NCBI RefSeq assembly: GCF_016009175.1
Contig: NZ_JADUCM010000024.1
Coordinates: forward strand, 20,738-84,737
DNA from: Pseudomonas alkylphenolica
GTDB taxonomy: Bacteria; Pseudomonadota; Gammaproteobacteria; Pseudomonadales; Pseudomonadaceae
Reading direction: 5' to 3'
DNA length: 64,000 nucleotides
Shown: piece after piece, positions 18,324-27,275 of the stretch
How positions within the stretch are numbered: the first letter of the stretch is position 1
Layout of the letters: every line of letters starts with the position of its first letter
Translations under genes and position numbers: made by a program
The notes under the pieces: model-generated
Told to the model about the DNA's origin: nothing
Databases searched by the model: none
The model's input: the letters and a program-made list of their open reading frames with translations, nothing else

Positions 18324-19348
18324 TTAGCAGTGTTGAGCCCCGCGCGCCCGGGATGCTTGAGTGTGCGGTTGAAAAAGTGCGCGGCTTCGCTTTGCAGTGA
18401 CAGATGAATGCCTTCGCGGTCGACGCCTTCCGGATCGTTGCACAATGCAGCCATGTGCTCGCGTTGCTCATCGTCACACGGCGCCATGAACACGAAATGC
18501 CCGGCACCCGCCAGCAGCCGGTAGTTGGGAGTCACTGGCAGTTTGCGCGCCAGGGCCTGGGCATTCTTGTCGATCGCCAGCAACTGGTCGTTGTCGCCGC
18601 TGTAGATCAACGCGGGCACCTTTACATGGGCCAGTGCCTGGCGACCGAACATCAGGCTCAGCGGCGCCATCAGCAGCAATGCATGAATTCGCGGGTCGGC
18701 TTCGGCGCCCAGGTCGTCACGGTCGGCGATCAGCACGCCCTGGGTCTTGCAGGCATCAGCGTCCTGAGGGCGTTCCTCGCAGTAGCGGCGCAAGCGCTCA
18801 AGATCAGGCTCTGCACCGGAAAGGATCAGCGCGGTTTCGCCACCGGCCGAGTAGCCGATCATACCCACCTGCTTGCCGTCGACATAGGGTGACAGCAGCG
18901 GATCGGCAAGGCTTGCGGTAATTGCCGCACTGATCTGCAGCGGCCGCCCATAAAGATTGCTCAAGGTGCCCAGGCGGCTATGGTCGTGGGCGTTGTCGCC
19001 GGGGTGAGTGACTGCCACCACAATAAAACCGCGGCGCGCCAGTGCAGTGGCGAGGTCATGCAGAGCAAGGGGGGTGCCGGTGTTGCCATGCGAAAGCATC
19101 AGCAACGGATAGCGGCCAATGGCGATCGGTGCACCGGCAACCGCATCGACCCGATAGCCGTCAATGCGGCTGCTGCGCTCCGGGCCACTGGAAGGATAGA
19201 AGGCCAATGCCTGGACCGGGCGCGCATCCAGCGGGTCGGCGAACTCCATGTGGTGCAGGCCGACACTCCAGTGCTGTGCGGGCTCTGCGTGCACCACACT
19301 GACCATACCCAGCCAGCACATTATCCAGAACGCCGCCAATTTGCGCAT
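18317..19348 (-). CDS. Secreted alpha/beta hydrolase
   Basis: This 343-residue protein has a signal peptide (cleavage after about residue 21, VVHA-EP) and an alpha/beta-hydrolase fold with the nucleophile elbow GYSAGG near residue 165. A likely acid (SGDNDQLLA) and a catalytic His (GAGHFVF) follow near 275 and 290. The family resembles dienelactone hydrolase or platelet-activating-factor acetylhydrolase-like esterases. The real substrate is unknown and a periplasmic site is expected. It is monocistronic and convergent with the MFS gene. Confidence 0.82.
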   Translation of the reverse strand: MRKLAAFWIMCWLGMVSVVHAEPAQHWSVGLHHMEFADPLDARPVQALAFYPSSGPERSSRIDGYRVDAVAGAPIAIGRYPLLMLSHGNTGTPLALHDLATALARRGFIVVAVTHPGDNAHDHSRLGTLSNLYGRPLQISAAITASLADPLLSPYVDGKQVGMIGYSAGGETALILSGAEPDLERLRRYCEERPQDADACKTQGVLIADRDDLGAEADPRIHALLLMAPLSLMFGRQALAHVKVPALIYSGDNDQLLAIDKNAQALARKLPVTPNYRLLAGAGHFVFMAPCDDEQREHMAALCNDPEGVDREGIHLSLQSEAAHFFNRTLKHPGRAGLNTANQ

Positions 19349-19437
19349 TTTGCCTTCACCCTGCCCGGCTGATGATCTACCGGGTACCGGTCAAGCATAG
19401 AGCGCGCCAATGCGCCGCGGATGAAAGCTCAATGAAA

Positions 19438-19470
19438 AAACCGACAGCAGACATCGCCTGCTGTCGGTTT
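19438..19470 (-). terminator. Rho-independent terminator of azoR
   Basis: A 13-bp stem (AAACCGACAGCAG / CTGCTGTCGGTTT) with a 7-base loop is followed, on the minus strand, by a run of T. It begins 20 bases beyond the azoR stop. Confidence 0.88.
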
Positions 19471-19489
19471 CGGTCACGCTATCGGGCGC

Positions 19490-20101
19490 TTAAGCTGCGG
19501 CGAACAACTCGGTGCTGATATGCGCCTGGGCAGCACTCATGGCGTTGCTGCGGTGCTCGTCACCGTAGGCCAGGCCATGGGCGCGGACGATTTCAAGATC
19601 AGTGACACCGATGAAGCCGAGGAACACCTTGAGGAATTCTTCATGGCCGACACCGGTCGGCTGGCCCGCGTGCAGACCACCGGCGGTGGACACCAGGATT
19701 ACCTTCTTGTCGCCACACAGGCCTTCAGGGCCGGCTTCGGTGTAGCGGAACGTCTTGCCGGCTACGGCGACGCGGTCGATCCAGGCCTTGAGTTGGGTCG
19801 GGATGGTGAAGTTGTACATCGGTGCGCCAATCACCACGGCGTCAGCATCGAGGAACTCCTGCAGAGTTTCGCTGCTCAGCGCGGCTTCGTGTTGCTGGGC
19901 GGCGTCGCGCAACGCTTCCGGCGTGCCAGCGGCAACCAGGGTGGCGGCCGAGAAGTGGCTGATTGCGTCGCTTGCCAGGTCGCGGTAAACAACTTCCAGC
20001 GAGGGATCGGCAGCCTTCCAGGCCTCAACCACGCTGCGGCTCAGCTGGCGAGAGGCGGAGTTGTCGCCCAGGATGCTCGAATCGATATGCAACAGTTTCA
20101 T
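19490..20101 (-). CDS. azoR: FMN-dependent NADH-azoreductase
   Basis: This 203-residue flavoprotein matches AzoR/AcpD in full. It has the N-terminal strand MKLLHIDSSILGDNSASRQLS, the FMN-contact loop GAPMYNFTIPTQLKAWIDRV near residues 92-111, and the STAGGLH segment near 138. AzoR reduces azo dyes and quinones with NADH and probably protects against quinone stress. GGAGAG precedes the ATG. It is divergent from a LysR regulator at 20230, the standard arrangement for control by that regulator. Confidence 0.93.
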   Translation of the reverse strand: MKLLHIDSSILGDNSASRQLSRSVVEAWKAADPSLEVVYRDLASDAISHFSAATLVAAGTPEALRDAAQQHEAALSSETLQEFLDADAVVIGAPMYNFTIPTQLKAWIDRVAVAGKTFRYTEAGPEGLCGDKKVILVSTAGGLHAGQPTGVGHEEFLKVFLGFIGVTDLEIVRAHGLAYGDEHRSNAMSAAQAHISTELFAAA

Positions 20102-20200
20102 GGTTCTCTCCTGAATGAAGACCGCGTCTGGGCGATCACAATGGAGACAATCCTACTTGAGTGACCAATAGCTGATAAGTCAGCAAATTTGCGTTAGTTT

Positions 20201-20216
20201 GTCCTACTGACAGGAC
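20201..20216. promoter_or_regulatory. Candidate LysR operator between azoR and its regulator
   Basis: The dyad GTCCT-ACTGAC-AGGAC sits in the 116-128 bp divergent spacer, just before the regulator's start. It is symmetric and of a size suited to a LysR dimer, although closer to the regulator gene than the classical position. Binding is inferred. Confidence 0.4.
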
Positions 20217-20229
20217 AATGGTGAACACC

Positions 20230-21138
20230 ATGCAAGACCTCAACGACCTCTTCTACTTCGCCCGCGTGGTCGAAGCCGGCGGTTTTGCTGCCGCCGGACG
20301 CCTGCTCGGGATCCCCAAATCGCGGTTGTCGCGGCGCATTGCCGAGCTGGAAGAACGACTCGGCACACGCCTGCTGCAACGTACCACCCGCCAGCTCAAA
20401 TTGACGGCAGTGGGCGAACGTTACCTGCGTCATTGCCAGGCGATGCTGCTGGAGGCGGAAATGGCCGACGAGGCAGTTGCCAGCATGACCAGCGAGCCGC
20501 GCGGGCGGCTGCGCGTCTCCTGCCCGGTAGGCTTGGCCCATACCCTGCTGCCACAAGTGATCAGCAGCTTTCTCAGTCTGTATCCCCAGGTGCAACTGGA
20601 CATGGTGCTGCTCAATCGCCGGGTCGACCTGATTACTGAAGGCATCGATGTTGCCCTGCGGGTACGCGACCTGGGCGATGAAGACCCGGCGCTGGTCACG
20701 CGCCGTCTACGCCAGGCCCAGATGTACCTGGTTGCGTCGCCCGAGTTTGCTGCCACTCACGCCCCGCGTACGCCTGATGAGCTCAGCGGCCTGCCCATGC
20801 TCGGTGCCGTGGACGCCGACCGCCTGGTCCATCTGCGCCTGCTCGACCAGCGTGGCCACAAACACGAACTGGCCATGGAGGCGCGCCTGGCCATTGACGA
20901 TTTTGTCGTGCGCAAGGAGGCTGCCATCGCCGGGCTGGGCTTCACCGCCCTGCCGATCATGCACTGTGAAGCTGAGTTGGCTCGTGGCACGCTGGTACGG
21001 CTACTGCCAGACTGGTCGCTGCCTGGCGGTTACCTGCAGGCCGTCTACCCTCACCGGCGCGGTCTGTTGCCAGCCGTGCGGGTATGGATCGACCATCTGG
21101 TGGCAGCGTTTGCAGAGTGTGGGGAGCGATATGTCTGA
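20230..21138 (+). CDS. LysR-family regulator
   Basis: This protein of about 302 residues has an N-terminal winged helix-turn-helix (FAAAGRLLGIPKSRLSRRIAELEERLG) and a LysR substrate-binding domain from about residue 90 onward. Family members usually begin MQDLNDLFYFA, so I place the start at 20230. ATG 20218 and GTG 20221 are in frame and cannot be excluded. Divergent from azoR, it probably controls that gene and itself, with a quinone or other electrophile as a plausible signal. Its 3' end overlaps the next gene by 8 bases. Confidence 0.88.
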   Translation: MQDLNDLFYFARVVEAGGFAAAGRLLGIPKSRLSRRIAELEERLGTRLLQRTTRQLKLTAVGERYLRHCQAMLLEAEMADEAVASMTSEPRGRLRVSCPVGLAHTLLPQVISSFLSLYPQVQLDMVLLNRRVDLITEGIDVALRVRDLGDEDPALVTRRLRQAQMYLVASPEFAATHAPRTPDELSGLPMLGAVDADRLVHLRLLDQRGHKHELAMEARLAIDDFVVRKEAAIAGLGFTALPIMHCEAELARGTLVRLLPDWSLPGGYLQAVYPHRRGLLPAVRVWIDHLVAAFAECGERYV

Positions 21139-21490
21139 GCGGCGCATGAGTGAAGAGCAGGTAGCGCAGTTCTGTTTGAGCCTGCCCGGCGCACGGGAAG
21201 ATTACAAATGGGGCGGCATCCGGGTGTTCTCGGTTGCCGGCAACAAAATGTTCGCGGTAATGGATCTGGCCGGTGCGGGGGTGTCGTTCAAAGTCGACAG
21301 CGAGCTGTTTCTTGGCTACGTCGACCGCCCCGGCGTACGCCCTGCCCCGTACCTGGCGCGGGCGCACTGGATCAGCGTGGCGCGCCCCTACTGCATGGGC
21401 CGCGATGAGCTCTGCGACCTGCTGCAACGCTCCCACCAACTGGTGGTTCGGCGCTTGCCCAAGCGCCTGCAACCGGGCCTGCTTATCTGA
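21131..21490 (+). CDS. MmcQ/YjbR family protein
   Basis: This 119-residue protein shows the YjbR/MmcQ signature: LSLPGAREDYKWGGIRVFSV near residues 17-36, KMFAVMDL, and a late SHQLVVRRLPKRL. The fold resembles a DNA-binding CyaY-like domain; the cellular role is not established. The ATG at 21131 overlaps the LysR stop, implying coupled translation; an ATG 15 bases further on is the alternative. The last 8 bases overlap the convergent DUF1294 gene. Confidence 0.85.
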   Translation: MSERRMSEEQVAQFCLSLPGAREDYKWGGIRVFSVAGNKMFAVMDLAGAGVSFKVDSELFLGYVDRPGVRPAPYLARAHWISVARPYCMGRDELCDLLQRSHQLVVRRLPKRLQPGLLI

Positions 21491-21923
21491 GCAGCGGCCC
21501 CAAGGCACTGCCCAGCCAATGACCGCCGAGCACCAGCTGGTCGACCCAGAATACCTGGTGCAAAGCCACAATGGCCCAGAAGCTCAGCTGAAACGACACT
21601 TTGCGGGTTTTATGCCGATACAGCTGCTGGGCCACCAGCGCACCGGGCCAGCCGCCACACAGCTCGCAGGCGTGCAGGACCTTTTCCGGCGTGCGCCAGC
21701 CCTGGTGGCGGGCCTGTTGTTTGTCACGCCAATACAGCGCTACGCATACCAGGCTCACGACGGGGTACATCACTGCAGGCAGCCAGGACTGGCCGCTGAC
21801 GAGCATCTGAACAGCGCCCGCAAATGGCAGCAGGCACAAGCCTGCGAACACCAGCAATTTGCTGCGCAGGTGCTGAATTGCACCGCTGTTGCTCGCCGCG
21901 CGCTGCGCAGATGCCCTACTCAT
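21483..21923 (-). CDS. DUF1294 small membrane protein
   Basis: This 146-residue inner-membrane protein has a basic N-terminus, three or four hydrophobic segments and the DUF1294 signature (YWRDKQQARHQGWRTPEKVL near the middle, then GGWPGALVAQQLYRHKTRK). The function is unknown. It starts at ATG 21923, 4 bases after the uppP stop, so it is probably cotranscribed and translated with uppP. Confidence 0.82.
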   Translation of the reverse strand: MSRASAQRAASNSGAIQHLRSKLLVFAGLCLLPFAGAVQMLVSGQSWLPAVMYPVVSLVCVALYWRDKQQARHQGWRTPEKVLHACELCGGWPGALVAQQLYRHKTRKVSFQLSFWAIVALHQVFWVDQLVLGGHWLGSALGPLLR

Positions 21924-21927
21924 CGAT

Positions 21928-22758
21928 TCAGCCTTGCGCCGTAGCCCAGTCAACCCAACCGAACTGCCAGGTCGCGAGAATGATCAGGCCGAACACGATG
22001 CGATACCAGGCGAACATGGCGTAGCTGTGGTTGGCAATGAAGCGCAGCAAACCGCGCACTGCGATCATGGCGAAAATGAACGAAACCACAAAACCGATGG
22101 CAAACACCGGGAAATCGTCAGGCTGGAACAGGTGGCGGTATTTATAGCCAGAGTACACCGCAGCACCGACCATGGTCGGCATGGCCAGGAAGAACGAGAA
22201 CTCAGTGGCCGCTTTACGCGACAGCCCGAACAGCAAACCGCCGATGATGGTCGAGCCGGAGCGCGACGTACCCGGGATCATTGCCAGGCACTGTGCACAG
22301 CCGATCTTCAGGGCGTCGGTCCAGCGCATGTCGTCCACCTGATCAACCTTGATCACATGCTGGCGGCGCTCGGCCCACAACATGATCACGCCGCCCACTA
22401 CCAGCGCGACCGCGACGGTGATGGGGTTGAACAGGTATTCATGGATCACATCGGCAAACAACACGCCCAGCACTACCGCCGGTATGAACGCGATCAACAG
22501 GTTGGTGGTAAAGCGCTGTGCCTCACGCTGCTTGGGCAAGCCCACGACAACATCGATGATCTTGCGCCGAAACTCCCACACCACCGCCAGGATCGCACCC
22601 AGCTGAATGATGATGTTGAAGGCCATGGCCCGCTCGCCACCGAAGTTGATCAGGTCAGCGACAATGATCTGGTGACCCGTGCTGGAGATCGGCAAGAATT
22701 CGGTCAAGCCTTCGACAATACCCAGTATGACGGCCTGCAAGCCTGTCCAAAGATCCAT
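21928..22758 (-). CDS. uppP: Undecaprenyl-diphosphatase UppP
   Basis: This 276-residue integral membrane phosphatase recycles undecaprenyl pyrophosphate to the carrier lipid of peptidoglycan and lipopolysaccharide synthesis. The family signatures are all present: GIVEGLTEFLPISSTGHQI near residues 13-31 with the catalytic Glu and Ser, and the PGTSRSGSTI motif near 170. The length matches BacA/UppP exactly from the ATG at 22758. The longer frame upstream is not part of the family. Extra copies can raise bacitracin resistance. Confidence 0.94.
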   Translation of the reverse strand: MDLWTGLQAVILGIVEGLTEFLPISSTGHQIIVADLINFGGERAMAFNIIIQLGAILAVVWEFRRKIIDVVVGLPKQREAQRFTTNLLIAFIPAVVLGVLFADVIHEYLFNPITVAVALVVGGVIMLWAERRQHVIKVDQVDDMRWTDALKIGCAQCLAMIPGTSRSGSTIIGGLLFGLSRKAATEFSFFLAMPTMVGAAVYSGYKYRHLFQPDDFPVFAIGFVVSFIFAMIAVRGLLRFIANHSYAMFAWYRIVFGLIILATWQFGWVDWATAQG

Positions 22759-23057
22759 TATTTCCCCACGCAGCAATGCCCAAGGCATGCCCTTTTCTAG
22801 TTTGAATAAGCCAAAGGCGATTCGAGTAACCGGTTGTTGTACAGCGGCTGTCGGTCGCAATTTCGACAAAAAAGTGCTGCCACCCTTCAGGTTTGTCGCG
22901 ACCGGGCCGAAATCCTATCAGACCTCCGGTGTAAACGCTGCTGCTCAGCGCTACACATCTTGGCAGAAACAGCCTTTAGGCTTTGGTCGAGTGGGTGGTT
23001 GGACAAAAGCATGCTGGGATGTACCTGACAATAAAAAGAATCCGGGGTGAGCGTTGC

Positions 23058-24692
23058 ATGAAGACTCTACGAAGCATGTCGATCAGCCGTCGTTTGTGGC
23101 TGATTCTGGTGGTGGCCGTGGTAATGCTGCTGACCTTGGGCCTGTTGATGCTCAGGCAGATCCACGGTGACCTGTACCAGGCCAAAGCGCAGAAAACCCG
23201 GCATGTGGTAGAAACGGCCGCCGGCGTACTGGCCTACTACCAGGGCCTTGAGGCCGCCGGCACCCTGAGCCGCGAAGCGGCGCAACAGCAAGCCTTGAGC
23301 GTGGTGCGCGGCCTGCGTTATGACCAGAACGACTACTTCTGGATCAATGACCTGGGGCCCACGATGATCATGCACCCGGCCAACCCCAAGCTCGACGGTC
23401 AGGATCTGTCTGCCGTACGCGACCCGGACGGTTTTGCCGTGTTCAACGAGATGGTTGCACTGGCCAAGGCCGAGGGCGCCGGCAACATTGGCTACCGCTG
23501 GCCCAAGCCAGGTGCCAGCGACCCGGTGGAAAAGACGTCCTACATTCAGTTGTTCAAGCCCTGGGGCTGGATCATCGGTTCAGGCGTGTATATCGACGAC
23601 ATGCAGGCCGAGTTCATGCGCCAATTGCGCGACGCCTCATTGCTGGGGCTGGGCATTGCGCTGGTCATGACCCTGCTGGTGGTGTTGATTGCACGCAGTA
23701 TCTCCCGGCCGTTGCAGGATGCCGTGCACGCGATGGCCATGATTGCCAGTGGCGACAGTGACCTGACCCGCCGTCTGGACACCCATGGTCACGATGAGGT
23801 CACCCAGCTTGGCGAACACTTCAACCGCTTCACCGGCAGGTTGCAGGGCGTGATCGGCCAGTTGCAGGGCGCGGCCCATGCCCTGGGGCAGTCGGCGCTG
23901 GATGTCAGCAGCAATGCCAACCAGGCTCAGCAGCGCAGCGAGCAGCAATCGCAACAGATGGAGCAAGTGGCAACGGCAATCAACGAAGTGACCTACGCGG
24001 TGCAGGACGTGGCCAGGAATGCCGAGCAAGCCTCGACAGAAATGCACGATGCCCAGCAGCGTGCCCAGCAGGGCCAGCACAGTATTCACGGCAGCCTGCA
24101 ACAGATCGATCAGTTGTCGGGCACTATCGATGAAGCCGTCAAAGTGATCCAGACCCTGGCCAGCCAGAGCACGCGCATTGGCAGCGTGCTGGAAGTGATC
24201 CGCTCAATTGCCGAACAGACCAACCTGTTGGCACTCAACGCGGCCATCGAAGCGGCACGCGCCGGTGAACAAGGCCGGGGCTTTGCCGTGGTTGCCGACG
24301 AGGTGCGCCTGCTGGCGCAGCGCACCCAGCAATCAACGGCTGAAATCCAGTCGATGATCGAGCACCTGCAGGGTCAGTCCGAAGCCGCGGTAAAAGCCAT
24401 CGACGCCAGCAGCGAAGCCTCGCGCCAGACCATTGCCCAGGCCAGTGAAGCCGGTGTCAGCCTTGACGCCATCAGCCAGGCCCTGCACAACCTCACGGCG
24501 CTGAACGCCTCGATCGCCAGCGCCACCTTGCAGCAGTCCCATGTGGTCGAGGAGATCAACCGCAATGTCACCGATACCGCCGACCTGTCGCGCCAGACGG
24601 CAACTGCCGCGCTGCAGTCGAGCAGTGCCGGTGCGGCGTTGAATCAGTTGCGTGAGCAACTGGACAGCTTGCTCGGGCAATTCCGCGTCTAG
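23058..24692 (+). CDS. mcpP: Methyl-accepting chemotaxis protein with sCache sensor (McpP-like)
   Basis: This 544-residue receptor has membrane helix 1 (about 14-32), a periplasmic single-Cache domain (about 35-190, with YDQNDYFWINDLGP and a GWIIGSGVYIDD end), helix 2 (about 195-215), a HAMP domain and a C-terminal signalling hairpin. The signalling tip reads IAEQTNLLALNAAIEAARAG. The gene sits beside uppP as does mcpP of P. putida, a receptor for short carboxylic acids, so attraction to acetate, pyruvate or lactate is likely but inferred. ATG 23058 was chosen over a longer frame because the basic start and first helix follow directly. Confidence 0.88.
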   Translation: MKTLRSMSISRRLWLILVVAVVMLLTLGLLMLRQIHGDLYQAKAQKTRHVVETAAGVLAYYQGLEAAGTLSREAAQQQALSVVRGLRYDQNDYFWINDLGPTMIMHPANPKLDGQDLSAVRDPDGFAVFNEMVALAKAEGAGNIGYRWPKPGASDPVEKTSYIQLFKPWGWIIGSGVYIDDMQAEFMRQLRDASLLGLGIALVMTLLVVLIARSISRPLQDAVHAMAMIASGDSDLTRRLDTHGHDEVTQLGEHFNRFTGRLQGVIGQLQGAAHALGQSALDVSSNANQAQQRSEQQSQQMEQVATAINEVTYAVQDVARNAEQASTEMHDAQQRAQQGQHSIHGSLQQIDQLSGTIDEAVKVIQTLASQSTRIGSVLEVIRSIAEQTNLLALNAAIEAARAGEQGRGFAVVADEVRLLAQRTQQSTAEIQSMIEHLQGQSEAAVKAIDASSEASRQTIAQASEAGVSLDAISQALHNLTALNASIASATLQQSHVVEEINRNVTDTADLSRQTATAALQSSSAGAALNQLREQLDSLLGQFRV

Positions 24693-24793
24693 CTCTCCCC
24701 CAGGGGGCTGCCTGGCGGCCCCTTGCAAACTACGCATCCAGCGTGGCACGAGGTACAATCCCCGCCCTTTCCCGAACCTGCCTAGGAACGCCG

Positions 24794-25360
24794 ATGTCCG
24801 GCCTCGAATTGTTCGCCGCCGTGCTCGGCGTTATTGCCGTATGGCTCACCACCCGGCAGAACCCCTGGTGCTGGCCGATCGGCCTGGTCATGGTATTGCT
24901 CTACAGCTGGATATTCTTCGAGGTACGCCTGTACTCGGACATGCTCCTGCAACTGGTATACGCCGTGCTCCAGCTCTACGGCTGGTGGCAATGGACCCGT
25001 CCCGGCAACGAGCAACTCGCCCGCCAGGTCAGCTACCTACCCGTCCAGCCGATGCTGTTCAGTCTCGGCCTGGGTTTACTGGGCAGCCTGGCCCTGGGCG
25101 TTGCCATGTCGACCTGGACCGATGCCGCGCAACCCTGGCTAGACGCCGCCCTCACAGGCTTCAGCCTGGTCGCGCAATGGTGGATGGCACAAAAGCGCGT
25201 ACAGTGCTGGCCTTTGTGGATAGTGCTGGATGTGATCTTTGTCGGGCTGTTCCTTTATAAAGGGCTGTACCTGACCGCCGCACTCTATGCATTGTTCACC
25301 CTCATCGCCGTGCAGGGCTGGTACGCCTGGCGGCGTGATCCGGCGGTATCTGCCTCATGA
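24794..25360 (+). CDS. pnuC: PnuC nicotinamide riboside transporter
   Basis: This 188-residue protein has about seven transmembrane helices and the PnuC pattern: NPWCWPIGLVMVLLYSWIFF near the start, a YGWWQW motif in the middle and WYAWRRD at the end. PnuC proteins move nicotinamide riboside by facilitated diffusion, driven by intracellular phosphorylation. The next gene, overlapping by 4 bases (ATGA), encodes the matching kinase, which makes a vitamin B3 role more likely than thiamine. ATG 24794 follows GGAACG, a weak ribosome site. Confidence 0.88.
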   Translation: MSGLELFAAVLGVIAVWLTTRQNPWCWPIGLVMVLLYSWIFFEVRLYSDMLLQLVYAVLQLYGWWQWTRPGNEQLARQVSYLPVQPMLFSLGLGLLGSLALGVAMSTWTDAAQPWLDAALTGFSLVAQWWMAQKRVQCWPLWIVLDVIFVGLFLYKGLYLTAALYALFTLIAVQGWYAWRRDPAVSAS

Positions 25361-25908
25361 AAGTACTGGTGCTGACCGGCCCCGAATCCAGTGGCAAAAG
25401 CTGGCTCAGTGGCGAGATCCAGGCGCATTTCGGTGGCGAGTTGGTGGGCGAGTACGTGCGCCACTTTATCGACGAACAAGGCCGCGACACCTGCTACGCT
25501 GACATACCAGCTATTGCCCGCGGCCAACTGGCCTGGGAAGACAGCGCCCGTGCCCACCGGCCTGAACTGTTGATTCTCGACACGCACCTGCTGAGCAACA
25601 TGCTCTGGAGCCGGGCGTTGTTCGGCGATTGCCCCGGCTGGATCGAACAGGCGTTGCTTGAACGTACCTATGACCTGCACCTGCTGCTTGATCCCGTTGG
25701 CGTCAGTTGGGTCGGCGATGGTCAGCGCTGCCAGCCTGAACTGGGCCAACGGCAGGCATTCTATGCCGACAGCCTGCACTGGCTGCAGCGCCATCGCCAG
25801 CCGGTACAGATCATTGGTGGCGACTGGCCCCAGCGCAGTGCCGCAGCGCTCAGCGCGGTACAGCAATTGCTAGGGGGAAAATCCCCTGCTTGCCCCACCG
25901 AGTGTTAA
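25357..25908 (+). CDS. NadR-like nicotinamide riboside kinase
   Basis: This 183-residue P-loop kinase has GPESSGKS at residues 8-15 and resembles the C-terminal kinase domain of NadR, without the adenylyltransferase or DNA-binding parts. It would phosphorylate nicotinamide riboside entering through PnuC and trap it as nicotinamide mononucleotide for NAD synthesis. The ATGA overlap with pnuC shows translational coupling. A GC-rich hairpin lies about 50 bases downstream. Confidence 0.87.
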   Translation: MKVLVLTGPESSGKSWLSGEIQAHFGGELVGEYVRHFIDEQGRDTCYADIPAIARGQLAWEDSARAHRPELLILDTHLLSNMLWSRALFGDCPGWIEQALLERTYDLHLLLDPVGVSWVGDGQRCQPELGQRQAFYADSLHWLQRHRQPVQIIGGDWPQRSAAALSAVQQLLGGKSPACPTEC

Positions 25909-25956
25909 GCCACTGACACACCCCTGTGGGCGATAGTCCCCGTAAATGCGCATCAG

Positions 25957-25972
25957 CCCCCAGTTCTGGGGG
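25957..25972. terminator. GC hairpin after the pnuC operon (possible terminator)
   Basis: CCCCCAG-TT-CTGGGGG forms a perfect 7-bp stem (real loop at least GTTC). It lacks a strong T-run, so termination is uncertain. The rest of 25909-26136 shows no gene. It includes a TTGTTACA box at 25975-25982 and further short dyads, and is the upstream region of the fap promoter. Confidence 0.4.
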
Positions 25973-26136
25973 CGTTGTTACACCCGTGATACATCCCGCC
26001 AAAAACCCCTTCGGGTAAGCCCACCAGCGGGCTAAGCGCAAACGCGCAGAAATTCTGTCTCAGTGGTGATACAGCAAAATACCGGTACGTTTAGCTTGGC
26101 GCGTCAACCCATTGATTCCACTGTAAATGTCAAAAC

Positions 26137-26152
26137 CGGCACACCTTCTGCT
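26137..26152 (+). promoter_or_regulatory. Sigma-54 promoter of the fap operon
   Basis: CGGCACACCTTCTGCT has the invariant GG (26138) and GC (26150) 12 bases apart and fits TGGCACG-N4-TTGCT except at the first base and a few weak positions. A start near 26163 would leave a leader of about 43 bases before fapA. A sigma-54 activator gene downstream of the operon supports this assignment. Confidence 0.65.
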
Positions 26153-26205
26153 CTCCTCCTTGCAACGCTGAACAGGGCCAGCGCACCCAAGAAGGAATTG
26201 CCATC

Positions 26206-26643
26206 GTGAGGAATTTGAACAAAGGCATAAATCGCCTCCTGTTGATCGGCTGTGCACTGGGGTCAAGCTTATGCTTGCCTGTCCAGGCGGAGAACGGAAT
26301 TATCATCATTACGCGTGATGTGCAGCCGCGTAATGCGATGCGCCCGCCGCTCGCGCCCGACCCCTACCCCGTCACCGCCAATGCCAATCCGTCCGCACAA
26401 ATTCTCAAGCAGACCAATGAACTGAGTGACGGCGACTTCGCCAACATCAGTAGCGGTGCGGGCATCTCCTCGCTGATCACCCAACAGACCAACAACCTGG
26501 GCGGCAACATCAACCACCAGAGCCAGTTGCCCAACCTCGCCGGCGGACGCTCCACCGGGTCAGGAAACGGCATCTCCAACATGGTCAATTCAAGTGTCCA
26601 GAAAGGTCTGGCGCCCTTGCAGATCCTGACCGGAGGCAAGTGA
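26206..26643 (+). CDS. fapA: FapA, functional amyloid accessory protein
   Basis: This 145-residue secreted protein is the first gene of a complete fapABCDEF cluster. It has a signal peptide ending near residue 28 (PVQA-EN) and a low-complexity mature part rich in Asn, Gly, Ser and Gln. FapA is known as a periplasmic chaperone-like factor that shapes the FapB/FapC composition of the fibre. The start is GTG at 26206, with GAAGGA 9 bases upstream; no ATG fits. It is 1 base from fapB, so the two are translationally coupled. Confidence 0.85.
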   Translation: MRNLNKGINRLLLIGCALGSSLCLPVQAENGIIIITRDVQPRNAMRPPLAPDPYPVTANANPSAQILKQTNELSDGDFANISSGAGISSLITQQTNNLGGNINHQSQLPNLAGGRSTGSGNGISNMVNSSVQKGLAPLQILTGGK

Positions 26644-26644
26644 G

Positions 26645-27223
26645 ATGAGGCACACGCTGCTGATTCTGGCCACGTTATGCAGTGCACCGGCCTTCGCCGA
26701 ATCCCTCGTACCCGTCATCAACACCGCCACCATCGACAACTCCGGTGCGCAATACCAAGGCAACATGGCGGTCAACCAGGCGGCCGGCGACCTCCAGCAA
26801 CAGGCCAATGCCCGGGCCTTTGCGGTGGGGCATGAAGCCAGCGCAACCACCGAGATCCGACAACGGCTACGTTCCGAGGTCGATCCCAGGATGGATGCCC
26901 AATCCAGCATCCAGGGCAATTCCTTCAGCAACGGCAGCGGTGCGCTGGGTGTCAACCAGAGCGCAGGCGCCAGTACCCAGCAAGCGAATGCGGTGCGCAT
27001 CAGTATCAGCACCCAGCCGCAAAGCATCGACGACAGCGTCCTCATGCAACAGAACGTGGCGCTGCTCAACACCTCCGACTCGACTGACTCTGCACTCGGC
27101 AACCGCCAGGTCACTACCAGTGACCAGGCATTCACCGGTAGCCGCGGGGTGATTCAGTTGAATCAGAGCGCCGGGGTGGGAAACCGCATGGCAAACACCC
27201 TCAGCGTACGGGTCGCGGACTGA
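26645..27223 (+). CDS. fapB: FapB, minor amyloid subunit (nucleator)
   Basis: This 192-residue protein has a signal peptide (cleavage near residue 18, PAFA-ES) and three imperfect Gln/Asn-rich amyloid repeats, each built around GxxxVNQxAG followed by QQAN or RMAN (about 38-55, 95-115 and 160-185). FapB nucleates polymerisation of the major subunit FapC at the cell surface. The repeats resemble those of fapC downstream, indicating a shared origin. ATG 26645 follows fapA directly. Confidence 0.87.
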   Translation: MRHTLLILATLCSAPAFAESLVPVINTATIDNSGAQYQGNMAVNQAAGDLQQQANARAFAVGHEASATTEIRQRLRSEVDPRMDAQSSIQGNSFSNGSGALGVNQSAGASTQQANAVRISISTQPQSIDDSVLMQQNVALLNTSDSTDSALGNRQVTTSDQAFTGSRGVIQLNQSAGVGNRMANTLSVRVAD

Positions 27224-27275
27224 CCCAAACAGGTAAGAACAACACTTAACCTAAAATAAAGTACGGAGAATCACC